Origin: Bacteroidaceae bacterium
GTDB lineage: Bacteria > Bacteroidota > Bacteroidia > Bacteroidales > Bacteroidaceae
DNA: 43,624 nt
Direction: 5' to 3'
Assembly: GCA_017541265.1 (NCBI GenBank)
Contig: JAFXZK010000079.1
Location: forward strand, 1-43,624
Position 1 is the stretch's first letter; every line of letters starts with the position of its first letter. Positions 7,530 through 19,442 of this stretch are shown in pieces. The notes under the pieces are model-generated. The model was not told the DNA's origin. It ran no database searches and saw only the letters and a list, made by a program, of their open reading frames with translations. Made by a program: the position numbers and the translations under genes.

Positions 7530-8732
7530 AAAGGCAATTGGCTTCTGCTCTCTATTCTTCTCCTGCTTGTAGCTTGTACCAGCAAGCAGGAGAAGGAAAC
7601 AAATGTGCTCTTCACGACAGAAGTACTCTCCCAAAGGGGGCAATTGCCCGTTGGTAGCGGAGCAATTGGGGAGCTTGCGACGGAGGGAGGAGAGGGGGCT
7701 TCCCCATATTACGACCTGCACGAGATACAGAGCAGCGGCACGATTATCGCCGGCACATTGAGCGGTCCAGACACCTATTATGAATATCATGGCAAAGAGA
7801 CAGGCCTCCAGTTCGAACTTGCGGAGGCATTCGCGCAGAGCATTGGCGTCAGGCTCCAGATGGAGATTTCACCGGACACGACAGCCTTATTGAAGAAACT
7901 GGAGCAAGGCGAGATAGACTTCATCGCCCTCGATATGCCGACTTGGCAGACACGCGCCGACGCATCTCTCCTAAGGGAAGCCATCATCGACTGGTGGCGG
8001 CCTGAACGTGTCGCCCAAGTAAAGGCAGACATCGACCATCGTTCATCGTACGTCGTACACCGACGCATGCGTCCCGTCATGCAAGATGCAGCGCACGGCA
8101 TCATCTCCGCCTACGACGACCTCTTCCGCCGTTACTCTGGCACCGCAGGCTGGGACTGGCGACTGCTTGCCGCGCAGTGCTACCAGGAGTCGGGCTTCGA
8201 CCCGCAGGCAGTCTCATCGATGGGAGCACAAGGCCTCATGCAGCTGATGCCCGCCACAGCCGATGCGATGGGAGTCCCCGAAGACAAACGCTTCGAGCCA
8301 GAGCATAACATCTCTGCTGCGGCACGCTACATCAAGAAGGTCAGCCAGTCCTTTGCCGACATCAAAGACAGCGAGGAGCGAATCCGCTTTACCCTTGCCG
8401 CTTACAATGGCGGTGTCGGACATGTGCAGGATGCGCAGACGTTGGCACGAAAGGCAGGACGCGATCACCTTTGCTGGCAGGAGGTAGCACCCTATATCCT
8501 GCTCCTTGCGCAGCCTCAGTACTACCGCGACCCCGATGTCCGCCACGGCTACATGCGCGGCAGCGAAACAGAAGCCTACGTCCGCCTCATCATGGAACGC
8601 TGGGCACAGTATCGTGGCAGCGCCCGATCTTTCACAAGCGGCAGCGTCCCCGCCCCAGCCAAAAAGAGCCTTCAGGACGGCGAATACAAAAGCCAAGTGA
8701 AGCCAGCTGAGGAATGGACGCCAGAAGAATGA
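7488..8732 (+). CDS. mltF: MltF-like lytic transglycosylase lipoprotein with a repeat-derived N-terminus
   Basis: This 414-residue predicted lipoprotein has the lipobox LLLVAC near residue 30. It then has a solute-binding-protein-3-like domain (about residues 80-210, beginning SGTIIAGTLSGPDTYYEY) and a C-terminal SLT domain. The catalytic glutamate is in QCYQESGFDP (about residue 234), followed by GAQGLMQLMPAT and AAYNGGVGH. It should cleave murein to 1,6-anhydro products at the outer membrane. No ATG exists between the lipoprotein signal and the repeat, so the start codon at 7488 and the first residues (MLIFNTVGLQIRQN) come from the element at 7409-7529. A longer start at 7383 would translate the whole element and hide the signal peptide. 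Residues 47-71 derive from a G/C-rich arm. Confidence 0.85.
   Translation: MLIFNTVGLQIRQNKGNWLLLSILLLLVACTSKQEKETNVLFTTEVLSQRGQLPVGSGAIGELATEGGEGASPYYDLHEIQSSGTIIAGTLSGPDTYYEYHGKETGLQFELAEAFAQSIGVRLQMEISPDTTALLKKLEQGEIDFIALDMPTWQTRADASLLREAIIDWWRPERVAQVKADIDHRSSYVVHRRMRPVMQDAAHGIISAYDDLFRRYSGTAGWDWRLLAAQCYQESGFDPQAVSSMGAQGLMQLMPATADAMGVPEDKRFEPEHNISAAARYIKKVSQSFADIKDSEERIRFTLAAYNGGVGHVQDAQTLARKAGRDHLCWQEVAPYILLLAQPQYYRDPDVRHGYMRGSETEAYVRLIMERWAQYRGSARSFTSGSVPAPAKKSLQDGEYKSQVKPAEEWTPEE
7626..7700. repeat. Degenerate right arm of a G/C-rich element inside mltF (family a)
   Basis: CTCTCCCAAAGGGGG is followed by about 50 unrelated bases and then AGAGGGGGCT, matching the outer and inner parts of the standard right arm with an insertion between them. 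It is translated as residues 47-71 (containing SQRGQLPVGSGA and EGGEGAS), between the lipobox and the first folded domain. Confidence 0.65.
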
Positions 8733-8799
8733 CACGTCAACAAAACCGTCCCTTCACATTCGCAATACATTCTTAATACATCATTTATACTTTATCATT

Positions 8800-9438
8800 A
8801 TGAAGAAATTACTTTTCCCGACTGTGGCGACAATGGCCGCAACATTCACTTTTGCTCAAGACATCAAGCTGCCAGCAGTTGATGTGCATCAGAAATCTCT
8901 TAGCGTAGTGGAGGCATTGGCTACACGCCATTCCGTCCGCACCTACAGCTCAAAGGAACTCAGCACTCAGGAACTGAGCAACCTGTGCTGGGCTGCCTGT
9001 GGCGTGAGCCGCAACAACGACTTCCGCACTTCCCCGACTGCCAGGAATCGCAAGGAGGTTCGCCTCTATGTCTTCACAACGAAAGGAGTTTATGAGTACC
9101 TGCCCGTCGAGAACATCCTGAAGGAATCTGCAAAGGGCGACCACCGCAAGTTGGTGGCTGGCACACAAGGATTCTCGCAGGACTTCGTGCTGGAGGCTCC
9201 CGTCTCGCTTGTCATGGTTGTGGACTTGGAGAAGCTGGGCGGTCAGGACGAACGCTCAAAGATGATGGGATGCGTGGATGCCGGCAACGTGAGCGAGAAC
9301 ATTAACCTCTACTGCCAGTCGGTAGGGCTTTGCACCGTTCCCCGCGCCACGATGGACACCAGCGGCATACGCTCCTTGCTGGGGCTTACAGACAAGCAGA
9401 TTCCTGTTATGAACAACCCCGTCGGTTATCCGAAGTGA
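8800..9438 (+). CDS. Exported nitroreductase-family protein
   Basis: This 212-residue protein has a signal peptide (MKKLLFPTVATMAATFTFAQ) followed by a nitroreductase/SagB-like FMN-binding fold. The FMN-contact RHSVRTYSSKELS segment is at about residues 47-59, LSNLCWAACGVSR follows, and a conserved C-terminal ENINLYCQSVGLCTVPRA segment is present. Members transfer electrons from NAD(P)H or another donor to nitro, quinone or thiazoline-type substrates; the substrate here is unknown. Export before FMN loading is unusual for the superfamily, but secreted members exist in Bacteroidetes. It is separated from neighbours by 67 and 115 bases and is probably its own unit. Confidence 0.82.
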   Translation: MKKLLFPTVATMAATFTFAQDIKLPAVDVHQKSLSVVEALATRHSVRTYSSKELSTQELSNLCWAACGVSRNNDFRTSPTARNRKEVRLYVFTTKGVYEYLPVENILKESAKGDHRKLVAGTQGFSQDFVLEAPVSLVMVVDLEKLGGQDERSKMMGCVDAGNVSENINLYCQSVGLCTVPRATMDTSGIRSLLGLTDKQIPVMNNPVGYPK

Positions 9439-9451
9439 GAACTAATCATAA

Positions 9452-13150
<3,699 letters not shown>

Positions 13151-13196
13151 CTCGGAGTAATCGGAATAATCAGATTATTCAGACTATTCAGAAAAG

Positions 13197-13427
13197 ATGA
13201 AAGAAGAACTTTCCCTCGAAGAACAAGTCGAGCGCATCCGCAGAAAACGGGAGCATCAGTTCGACAGCACGAAACTCAGGATGGTGCTCAACTGCCTGTT
13301 CCTCATCGTAGCAGTTGTCGGGCTTTGCATGTACTTCTTCGGCAGCGCGAATCATGTGCCTGCTCTCATCGTCATTGCCGTCGGCATGGTGTTCAAGGTA
13401 GTGGAGTTTATATTACGTTTACTCTGA
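13197..13427 (+). CDS. Small membrane protein with an N-terminal charged helix
   Basis: This 76-residue protein has a charged amphipathic start (LSLEEQVERIRRKREHQF) and two hydrophobic segments, about residues 29-48 (VLNCLFLIVAVVGLCMYFF) and 55-75. It is likely an inner-membrane hairpin. The function is not recognised. It ends 3 bases before the porin start, so the two are co-transcribed and probably linked in function or only in expression. The start ATG lies 46 bases after the GH2 stop, behind short AATCAGATTATTCAGA repeats. Confidence 0.7.
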   Translation: MKEELSLEEQVERIRRKREHQFDSTKLRMVLNCLFLIVAVVGLCMYFFGSANHVPALIVIAVGMVFKVVEFILRLL

Positions 13428-13430
13428 AAG

Positions 13431-15779
13431 ATGAAGAAGATAGAGGAAGACAGAGGAAGAAATGTTGCTTTTAGCAACGAAGATAGAGGACAATACCATT
13501 TCCTATTGCCCAAACTAACGTCTTCTATCTCCTTCTATCTTCTTTTATCTTCTTTTATCTTCTCACTGCTCCCTGCAAGTGCCCAATATCACCGTGTCAA
13601 TCAGGACGGAAGCAATGCCGCCCTCTACGATGACGGAGATACCTACCTCGTGAACTCAGAGTACGGCTCCTATACGGACGGTGCAGGCAACCGCACCACC
13701 TGGGGACGAGACACCACAAAGTACAAGAGCGACAAAAAGATTCCCATTGGGCAGTTCCAATGGGTGGTGGAGCCGCGTCTCGGCACCGTCATTGATGCCG
13801 AGAACAACGACACCGTAGTGCACGACTTCCAGAAGTGGAATGCCACCGACGGCTACACCGGCGAGTACAACTATCTTGCCAACATCGGCTCCCCACGCCT
13901 GAGCCGCATCTACTTCAACCGCGAGACTTCCGACGAGTTTCTTTTCCTGCAACCTTTCAGCTTCTTCCGAGGGTCGCTGCAGGATTTTCGTTTCACCAAC
14001 ACGAAGTCGCCCATCACGAACCTCGCCTATCACTCCTGCGGCAACAGGCAGACGGGCGAAGACCGCATACGGGGCTATTTCGCAACCAACATCAACAAGC
14101 TGGCTGGTTTGGGCTTCAAGATAGACTACAGCTACGGCGTAGGCTATTACTATGCCCAGCCCAACAGCATGTTCGGCAGCACCTTCTATGGCTACTACCG
14201 CGGCGAACGCTACAGCCTACATGCCTACGCCGGTATCAACCACATGAAGATGGGCGAGAACGGCGGTATCGAAGACGACCGTTACATTGAGGACCCTCTC
14301 AGCTTCAAGCAGGAGTACAGTTCGGAGAACATACCGACGATGCTCAGCCAGACATGGAACCGCAACCATGAGCAGCACTTCTATCTGACACATCGCTACA
14401 ATATCGGCTTCAACCGCATCCTTGAAGTGCCCGACTCGCTGAAGCCCGTCCCTCCCTCCGAAGCCGCACTCCTTTCCGACCTGCCGGACAGCCTGCTGGC
14501 TGTGCTCCGCGAAGACTCTTTAGCACGAAAAATTGCTGTCGATTCGCTCTTGCAGGCGTGGCAGGATGCACAGGAAGTGCCCAAGGAGTTCATTCCCGTC
14601 ACGAGCTTCATACACACCTTCGAGGCAAGCAACCTCAAGCATGAATACCTGGCACACAGCACAACCAAGAACTACTACACGAACACCTACTATGGGAACG
14701 GGAACGAAATGATTGACTTGACGCGGGCTTTCTCCGTACGCAACACTTTCGGCATTGCCCTTCGCGAGGGTTTCAACAAATGGGCTCAGATGGGCATCAC
14801 GCTCTTTGGCACACACAAGTTTAGTTCCTACCAGCTGGCGAACGGCTGGTGCGGCCTGATGCCCTATACCGAAAGCGACATCTCGGTGGGCGGGGAGTTG
14901 GCACGCACACAGGGGAAGGCCTTCCACTACAACACATCAGCCGAGGTATGGCTTGTCGGTCCACGTGTGGGCGACCTGAAAATCGACGGCAAGACCGACT
15001 TGAACCTGCGCCTTGGCCGCCGCGACAGCCTCCTTGTCGACCTGCACGTCGGCTTCTCCCATCGCAAGCCGGACTTCTTCTACCGGCATTATCATTCGCA
15101 GACCACATGGTACGACAACGACAACCTTAGCCGCGAGATGCGTCTCAAGATTGACGGCACATTACGTCTGAAGAAGCTTGGGACGAAACTGCAGATAGGC
15201 TTCGAGAACATCTCAAACTACACCTACTTCGGGATGCAGAACACATTGCTTGAGGGCAAGGAAGCAGGAAGTATCGCGCCTACAGACTACAGCCACGCCG
15301 TGAACGTCTTGCAGACGAACAGCGTACAGGTCTTCGGCGCCACACTTGCACAGGACCTCAAATGGAAAGTGTTCCACCTCGACAGCCAGGTAAGCTATCA
15401 GGCAAGCAGCAACCAGGATGCCCTGCCACTGCCTAAAATCAACATCTACACCAACGCCTACCTGCTCTTCCGTATCGGTATCAACAAGGTGCTGCGCATA
15501 CAGATTGGCGGCGATATGCGATTCTTCACCTCTTATTATGCTCCCGACTACTATCCGTCCATCCAGCAGTTTGCCGTACAGGATGCTAACCATCCGCGTG
15601 TGGAGATAGGCAACTATCCCATCGTCGGCGCCTATGCCAACATGCACTTGAAGCACTGCCGCTTCTATGTGTCTGTTCGTCACGTCAATGCAGGCTCCGG
15701 CCATGCCTTCCTCGTGCCGCACTACCCAATCAACCCCATGACCATCAACCTTGGCCTTAGCTGGAACTTCTTTAATTAA
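13431..15779 (+). CDS. Putative outer-membrane porin (Bacteroidetes Porin_10-like) with a repeat-encoded signal peptide
   Basis: The 782-residue protein has a signal peptide ending SLLPASAQ (about residue 52) followed by a long region of alternating aromatic and polar residues typical of a beta-barrel. Landmarks include YLANIGSPRLSRIYFNR, the repeated YYYAQ and FYGYYRGERYS strands, and a C-terminus ending in phenylalanine-asparagine (LGLSWNFFN). This matches the 'putative porin' group of Bacteroidetes by recollection. The first 34 residues are charged and odd, and the hydrophobic core is encoded by TCTTCTATC/TCTTTTATC repeats. The gene is preceded by a tightly linked small membrane protein and followed immediately by a G/C-rich repeat pair. 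Its cargo is unknown. Confidence 0.82.
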   Translation: MKKIEEDRGRNVAFSNEDRGQYHFLLPKLTSSISFYLLLSSFIFSLLPASAQYHRVNQDGSNAALYDDGDTYLVNSEYGSYTDGAGNRTTWGRDTTKYKSDKKIPIGQFQWVVEPRLGTVIDAENNDTVVHDFQKWNATDGYTGEYNYLANIGSPRLSRIYFNRETSDEFLFLQPFSFFRGSLQDFRFTNTKSPITNLAYHSCGNRQTGEDRIRGYFATNINKLAGLGFKIDYSYGVGYYYAQPNSMFGSTFYGYYRGERYSLHAYAGINHMKMGENGGIEDDRYIEDPLSFKQEYSSENIPTMLSQTWNRNHEQHFYLTHRYNIGFNRILEVPDSLKPVPPSEAALLSDLPDSLLAVLREDSLARKIAVDSLLQAWQDAQEVPKEFIPVTSFIHTFEASNLKHEYLAHSTTKNYYTNTYYGNGNEMIDLTRAFSVRNTFGIALREGFNKWAQMGITLFGTHKFSSYQLANGWCGLMPYTESDISVGGELARTQGKAFHYNTSAEVWLVGPRVGDLKIDGKTDLNLRLGRRDSLLVDLHVGFSHRKPDFFYRHYHSQTTWYDNDNLSREMRLKIDGTLRLKKLGTKLQIGFENISNYTYFGMQNTLLEGKEAGSIAPTDYSHAVNVLQTNSVQVFGATLAQDLKWKVFHLDSQVSYQASSNQDALPLPKINIYTNAYLLFRIGINKVLRIQIGGDMRFFTSYYAPDYYPSIQQFAVQDANHPRVEIGNYPIVGAYANMHLKHCRFYVSVRHVNAGSGHAFLVPHYPINPMTINLGLSWNFFN
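13434..13563. repeat. ~130-bp inverted repeat of GAAGATAGAGGA units at the porin start (family d)
   Basis: The left arm is made of GAAGATAGAGGAAGACAGAG units and continues to ACGAAGATAGAGGACAATA. The right arm is CTTCTATCTCCTTCTATC followed by TCTTTTATCT twice. It shares the 19-base string ACGAAGATAGAGGACAATA, reverse-complemented, with the repeat at 26988-27117. It is translated throughout as residues 2-44 of the porin precursor. Confidence 0.82.
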
Positions 15780-15893
15780 AGCCCCCTCCCCGCTCCCCCT
15801 TTGGGGGAGTGCCTCAAAACTATATAACATGAATAGCCTACAAGAAAACCACGCTCCCAAGTACTCCCCCAAAGGGGGAGCGGAGAGGGGGCT
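15780..15893. repeat. 114-bp G/C-rich inverted-repeat element across the start of the oxidoreductase gene (family a)
   Basis: The left arm, 15780-15809, is identical to the ntpI copy. The right arm, 15864-15893, has one mismatch. The 54-base spacer contains the ATG at 15829. The element begins one base after the last amino-acid codon position of the porin stop region, so it fills the whole space between porin and oxidoreductase. Confidence 0.9.
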
Positions 15894-16881
15894 ATCCTAT
15901 TACAAGGAAATCCGTTGGGGCTTCATCGGATGCGGTGAAGTAACCGAGAAGAAGAGCGGACCGGCATTCAACCTTGTGCCGGGTTCACGCATACAGGCTG
16001 TGATGAGCCGCAGCAAGGAGAAGGCACGCTCATACGCCGAGCGGCACCAGATACCTCGCTGGTACACCGATGCCCAGCAACTCATCAGCGACCCAGATGT
16101 AAATGCTGTCTATATCGCCACCCCGCCCTCCTCACATGCCACCTACGCTATTATGGCAATGAAGGCAGGCAAGCCTGTCTATGTGGAAAAGCCTCTCGCA
16201 AGCAGCTACATCGACTGCCAGCGCATCAACCGCGTCAGCGAACAGACACACGTCCCATGCTTCGTGGCTTACTACAGGCGCAACCTGCCTTACTTCCGGA
16301 AGGTGAAGGAGCTGGTCGAGAACGGAGCCATCGGTAAAGTCGTGTCCGTACAGATACGCTTTGCCTGTCCGCCGCGCCTGCTCGACTACAACAGCACCGC
16401 CCTGCCCTGGCGCGTGCAGCGCGACATAGCTGGCGGAGGCTACTTCTATGACCTTGCGCCACACCAGATAGACCTGCTACAGGAGATATTCGGCCCTATC
16501 GTCAGGGCAAAGGGCTTCAGCAGCAATCGCGGAGGACTCTATGAGACGGAGGACACCGTGAGCGCAGCCTTCCAGTTCGCCGACGGCTTGCCCGGCAGCG
16601 GCTCATGGTGCTTTGTCAGCCATGAGAGCGCCAGCACCGACCGCATAGAGCTGATTGGCGACCGGGGGCAGCTCTGCTTCTCCGTCTTCACCTACGAGCC
16701 TATCATCCTGCGCACCGAGCAGGGAGTGCAGGAACTGCATATCGAGAACCCCGAGCACGTCCAGCTGCCACTCATCCAAAGCGTCGTGGAGCATCTGCAA
16801 CAGGGCAACGTCTGCACCGCCGACAGCATCAGCGCCACCAGCGTCAACTGGGTTATGGACCGCATTCTGGGGAAGATTTGA
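15829..16881 (+). CDS. Gfo/Idh/MocA-family oxidoreductase with a repeat-derived N-terminus
   Basis: This 350-residue NAD(P)-dependent sugar or inositol dehydrogenase-like protein starts its Rossmann fold with WGFIGCGEVTEKKSGP (from about residue 30). It contains the family EKP motif (PVYVEKPLASS) and the GGGYFYDLAPHQIDLL helix that carries the catalytic His region. It is cytoplasmic. The start at 15829 lies in the spacer of the repeat element, so residues 1-22 (including KYSPKGGAERGLS) are translated from repeat sequence. No ATG is available between the element and the Rossmann fold. A longer start at 15751 would overlap the porin. The substrate is unknown. Confidence 0.86.
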   Translation: MNSLQENHAPKYSPKGGAERGLSYYKEIRWGFIGCGEVTEKKSGPAFNLVPGSRIQAVMSRSKEKARSYAERHQIPRWYTDAQQLISDPDVNAVYIATPPSSHATYAIMAMKAGKPVYVEKPLASSYIDCQRINRVSEQTHVPCFVAYYRRNLPYFRKVKELVENGAIGKVVSVQIRFACPPRLLDYNSTALPWRVQRDIAGGGYFYDLAPHQIDLLQEIFGPIVRAKGFSSNRGGLYETEDTVSAAFQFADGLPGSGSWCFVSHESASTDRIELIGDRGQLCFSVFTYEPIILRTEQGVQELHIENPEHVQLPLIQSVVEHLQQGNVCTADSISATSVNWVMDRILGKI

Positions 16882-16918
16882 CAATGCCATTTAGCACGAC
16901 AAAGAAACGCGAATCATC

Positions 16919-17809
16919 TTGAAAGCGATTGCCTATCATCTCGTGGCCTTCCTGGTCATCACCATCTGGGGTTCCACGTTTGTCGTCACGAAGCTGTTGC
17001 TGCTGGCAGGCCTCTCGCCGGCACACATCTTCACGCTGCGCTTCCTGATTGCCTACGCCCTCCTTCTGGGCTTTGCAGCCTTCAAGCGTCCCTTCCGATG
17101 GTTCGCGGGGACGTGGCGCGACGAACTCCTCATGCTGGGACTTGGACTGACGGGCGGTTCGCTGTACTTCCTCACGGAGAACGCGGCGATGAACTACACG
17201 ACAACCACCAACACATCGCTCATCGTCTGCCTCTGCCCCCTGTTTGCAGCCCTGCTCATCTCCCTGTTCTATCGCGACCAGCGGCTGCGCGGCATACAGA
17301 TTGTGGGAAGCCTGCTGGCGGCAGTTGGCGTGGCAATCGTAGAGCTGAACGGTCACTTCGTGCTCCATCTCTCCCCGACAGGCGACGCGCTGGCCTTCGC
17401 CGCCTGCCTCTGCTGGGCTGCCTACAGCCTGCTGATGATTCCCGCCTGCAAGCGCTACGACACCATGTTCATCACCCGCAAGCTCTTCTTCTACGGATTG
17501 GTGACGATGATACCTTATTATATAATGTGTCCCGAGCGGCCGCCACTCGAAGCGCTGGAGGAGCCTCAGACGATTGTGGAGCTGTTCTTCCTCGGAGCCA
17601 TTGCCTCCACGCTCTGCTACTATCTTTGGGGCATGGTCATACGCCGCCTCGGAGCCGTCACAGCCACGAACTACGTCTATTTCAACCCCGTCGTCACCAT
17701 CCTGTGTGCCTGGGTTGTCCTGAGCGAACGCATCACGACCTGGTTCCTCCTCGGCACAGCCCTCATCCTCGTCGGCATGTACTTTGCAGACAAGAAGAGA
17801 AAAAAGTGA
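16919..17809 (+). CDS. EamA-family (DMT superfamily) membrane transporter
   Basis: The 296-residue protein has about ten hydrophobic segments arranged as two EamA repeats: IWGSTFVVTKLLLLAG with PAHIFTLRFLIAY in the first, and WAAYSLLMIPACKRY through LGAVTATNYVYFNPVVTIL in the second. It probably exports or imports small metabolites across the inner membrane; the substrate is unknown. The apparent start is TTG at 16919. No in-frame ATG is found upstream before a stop at 16892, and a GTG at 16943 is an alternative but cuts into the first helix. It lies 37 bases after the oxidoreductase stop and is probably co-transcribed. Confidence 0.83.
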   Translation: MKAIAYHLVAFLVITIWGSTFVVTKLLLLAGLSPAHIFTLRFLIAYALLLGFAAFKRPFRWFAGTWRDELLMLGLGLTGGSLYFLTENAAMNYTTTTNTSLIVCLCPLFAALLISLFYRDQRLRGIQIVGSLLAAVGVAIVELNGHFVLHLSPTGDALAFAACLCWAAYSLLMIPACKRYDTMFITRKLFFYGLVTMIPYYIMCPERPPLEALEEPQTIVELFFLGAIASTLCYYLWGMVIRRLGAVTATNYVYFNPVVTILCAWVVLSERITTWFLLGTALILVGMYFADKKRKK

Positions 17810-17832
17810 AAGGTAAAAGGTTTTTCTTTTGA

Positions 17833-18036
17833 CCACGGATTAAACGGATTTTTAGTAATGACTAAAAAAGAAATTGGGACGATTTAATGGAACACAAAGA
17901 CATGAAGTCACAAAGAATTTTTGACACAAAGATATAATCCTTTGTGTCTTTTCTCTGCCAGCATAGCTCCTTTGTGTTTTTGTGTCTTTGTGTTCTTTTC
18001 CATTTCATTACAAGTTATGATTTAACGGATTCCCCG
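17833..18036. repeat. Nested inverted repeats (ACGGATTAAACGGA and AACACAAAGACA)
   Basis: GAACACAAAGACA at 17890-17902 is exactly complementary to TGTCTTTGTGTTC at 17983-17995. Further CACAAAG and CTTTGTG units lie between them, and ACGGATT units flank the whole at 17834 and 18023. It follows the transporter gene and could terminate transcription. No gene is seen in it. Confidence 0.7.
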
Positions 18037-18051
18037 TTTTGACGTTTGGCT

Positions 18052-18247
18052 GTTCTGGCGGATTTGTAATCCGCCAGTATTGAATATAAGCATTTGAAAT
18101 GCGATAGACAAGAATTGCGGGATTACTTTCCCTCCGTCGCCGTAGGAGTTACGGCTCCCCTCATCAGACTGCAATGACATTCAGTCATTGCTCTAAAGAC
18201 CTGATTCGCCCTATATCCAATGGGTCGGATTGCAAATCCGCCCGAAC
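18052..18247. repeat. 196-bp family c element carrying an ~80-bp internal insertion
   Basis: The ends are GTTCTGGCGGATTTGTAATC and GGATTGCAAATCCGCCCGAAC. The interior shows the reverse-oriented landmarks AGTATTGAATATAAGCATTT, GCGGGATTAC and CCCTATATCC. About 80 bases, with a GCCGTAGGAGTTACGGC palindrome and an AATGACATTCAGTCATT palindrome, interrupt it at about 18130-18208. Confidence 0.75.
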
Positions 18248-18340
18248 AAACAGAAGACCGAACAGGAGTTTCAGGTGCCGAATTGTCAAAAGCCATTACA
18301 TCAAAATTGCGCTGTTTAGAGCCAGAACGTACCTTGTCTC

Positions 18341-18386
18341 TCATAAGAACGTGGACTTATGGTCATAAGTCCCTGTACTTATTGCC
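18341..18386. repeat. CTTATGG palindromic repeat copy
   Basis: CATAAGAACGTGGACTTATGG then TCATAAGTCC and CTGTACTTATTG continue the family seen at 458-501 and 26213-26298. Downstream bases 18387-18596 hold no convincing gene; they resemble 510-560 in part. Confidence 0.7.
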
Positions 18387-18596
18387 AACACTCCACGTTT
18401 TGGGGGGTGGAAAAAACACACCTATTTTTGCTTCAAAATGCGCTTCGTTTTGCAAAAGGACGCAGATTACTGACACTATTCTTACGTTTGGCTCAATTGT
18501 AGGACGTTGTAACTGGCTGACTTTCAAGCAGGATTCGAATTAAGCCCATTTCTTGCATTTGGGGTATCCTAACACCACACGGACAAAAAGATGCCG

Positions 18597-19303
18597 TCAG
18601 AAGAGGCGATTTGCGAATTTCCATGACAGCATCCTCACACAGAAACCACAGAAATAATAACGAACACGGATGCGGATTGGCACGGATTGGTCGTTCTGGC
18701 GGATTTGCAATCCGCCAGCATCAGAGTATAAGCATTTATAATGCAATAAAATCTGATTTACTTTCTCATCAGTTTCCGTCTGGTGCTGCTCTATGCTAAG
18801 GATGCGCTGCATCATCAACACATTATTGTTCACGATTTCAGGTATCGCCGTGAAAGCTCGCATGATACGGATATTAACCTCGACAGCCGTTTCTGACCTC
18901 AATACGCTACTGAGCATTCCTATACCGTTACGGGTAAAAGCGTATGGTGGTCTTCTCAAGCCCATTCTTGCGAAATTGGAAGTCACAAATTGTGACCTCA
19001 AAGAATCCAGTTCCTCCTTTGTCAGTTGAAACATGAAATCGTCTGGGAAGCGTTCTATATTACGTTTCACAGCCTGATTTAATGCTTTAGTCTGAACCCC
19101 GTAGAGCATTGCCAAGTCAAAATCAACCATCACCTTTTGCCCACGGATGGTACGGATAAGACTCTCTATATTGATTTTTTGAAATCGCAATTTGCGACTT
19201 CAAACTGTTGGTTGTCACAATTTGTGATAACCTCTTCAGGGTGGTCACAATTTGCAACCACCTTTTTGGTTTCGTCTTCTTTCTTCTTGCCCTTCTTTGC
19301 CAT
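18597..19303 (-). pseudogene. Broken ORF6N-domain protein gene: frameshift in an A6 run and repeat-replaced 3' end
   Basis: ORF6N domains are DNA-binding modules typical of phage and mobile-element regulators. A start at 19303 (MAKKGKKKEDETKK) gives a 40-odd-residue N-terminus that stops just after an AAAAAA run. One base out of frame, the classic domain continues: IESLIRTIRGQKVMVDFDLA, then RFPDDFMFQLTKEE, then PYAFTRNGIGMLSSVLRS. A -1 shift on the A run would fuse them. The 3' end is lost: after NQILLHYKCL the frame reads through a family c element (18693-18751) and unrelated sequence to 18597. I judge the gene inactive, although the upstream part could still be translated by slippage. A -7 box at 19384-19391 supports the 19303 start. 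Confidence 0.75.
18693..18751. repeat. Half copy of the family c element that ends the ORF6N reading frame
   Basis: GTTCTGGCGGATTTGCAATC, CGCCAG, then GTATAAGCATTTATAATGCA correspond to one end and the inner palindrome of the complete copies. On the minus strand it encodes KCLYSDAGGLQIRQN, the same kind of peptide (MLIF..TVGLQIRQN) that the element adds to mltF. Confidence 0.8.
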
Positions 19304-19383
19304 ATCTCTTATGACTTGTTATTCAATATGTTATGGTGATTTGCAACCATTCTTCAAGATTTGTTTGTACGGTTTCTGCCCTG

Positions 19384-19391
19384 CAAATATA
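19384..19391 (-). promoter_or_regulatory. -7 box upstream of the ORF6N gene
   Basis: On the minus strand TATATTTG (plus CAAATATA, 19384-19391) fits TAnnTTTG and lies about 80 bases before the ATG at 19303. No good -33 TTTG is at the ideal distance, so the call is moderate. Confidence 0.45.
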
Positions 19392-19442
19392 GACAAAATT
19401 CCCGAATTAGAGGCCACCCGAGACAAAGAATTTTCACAAGCC

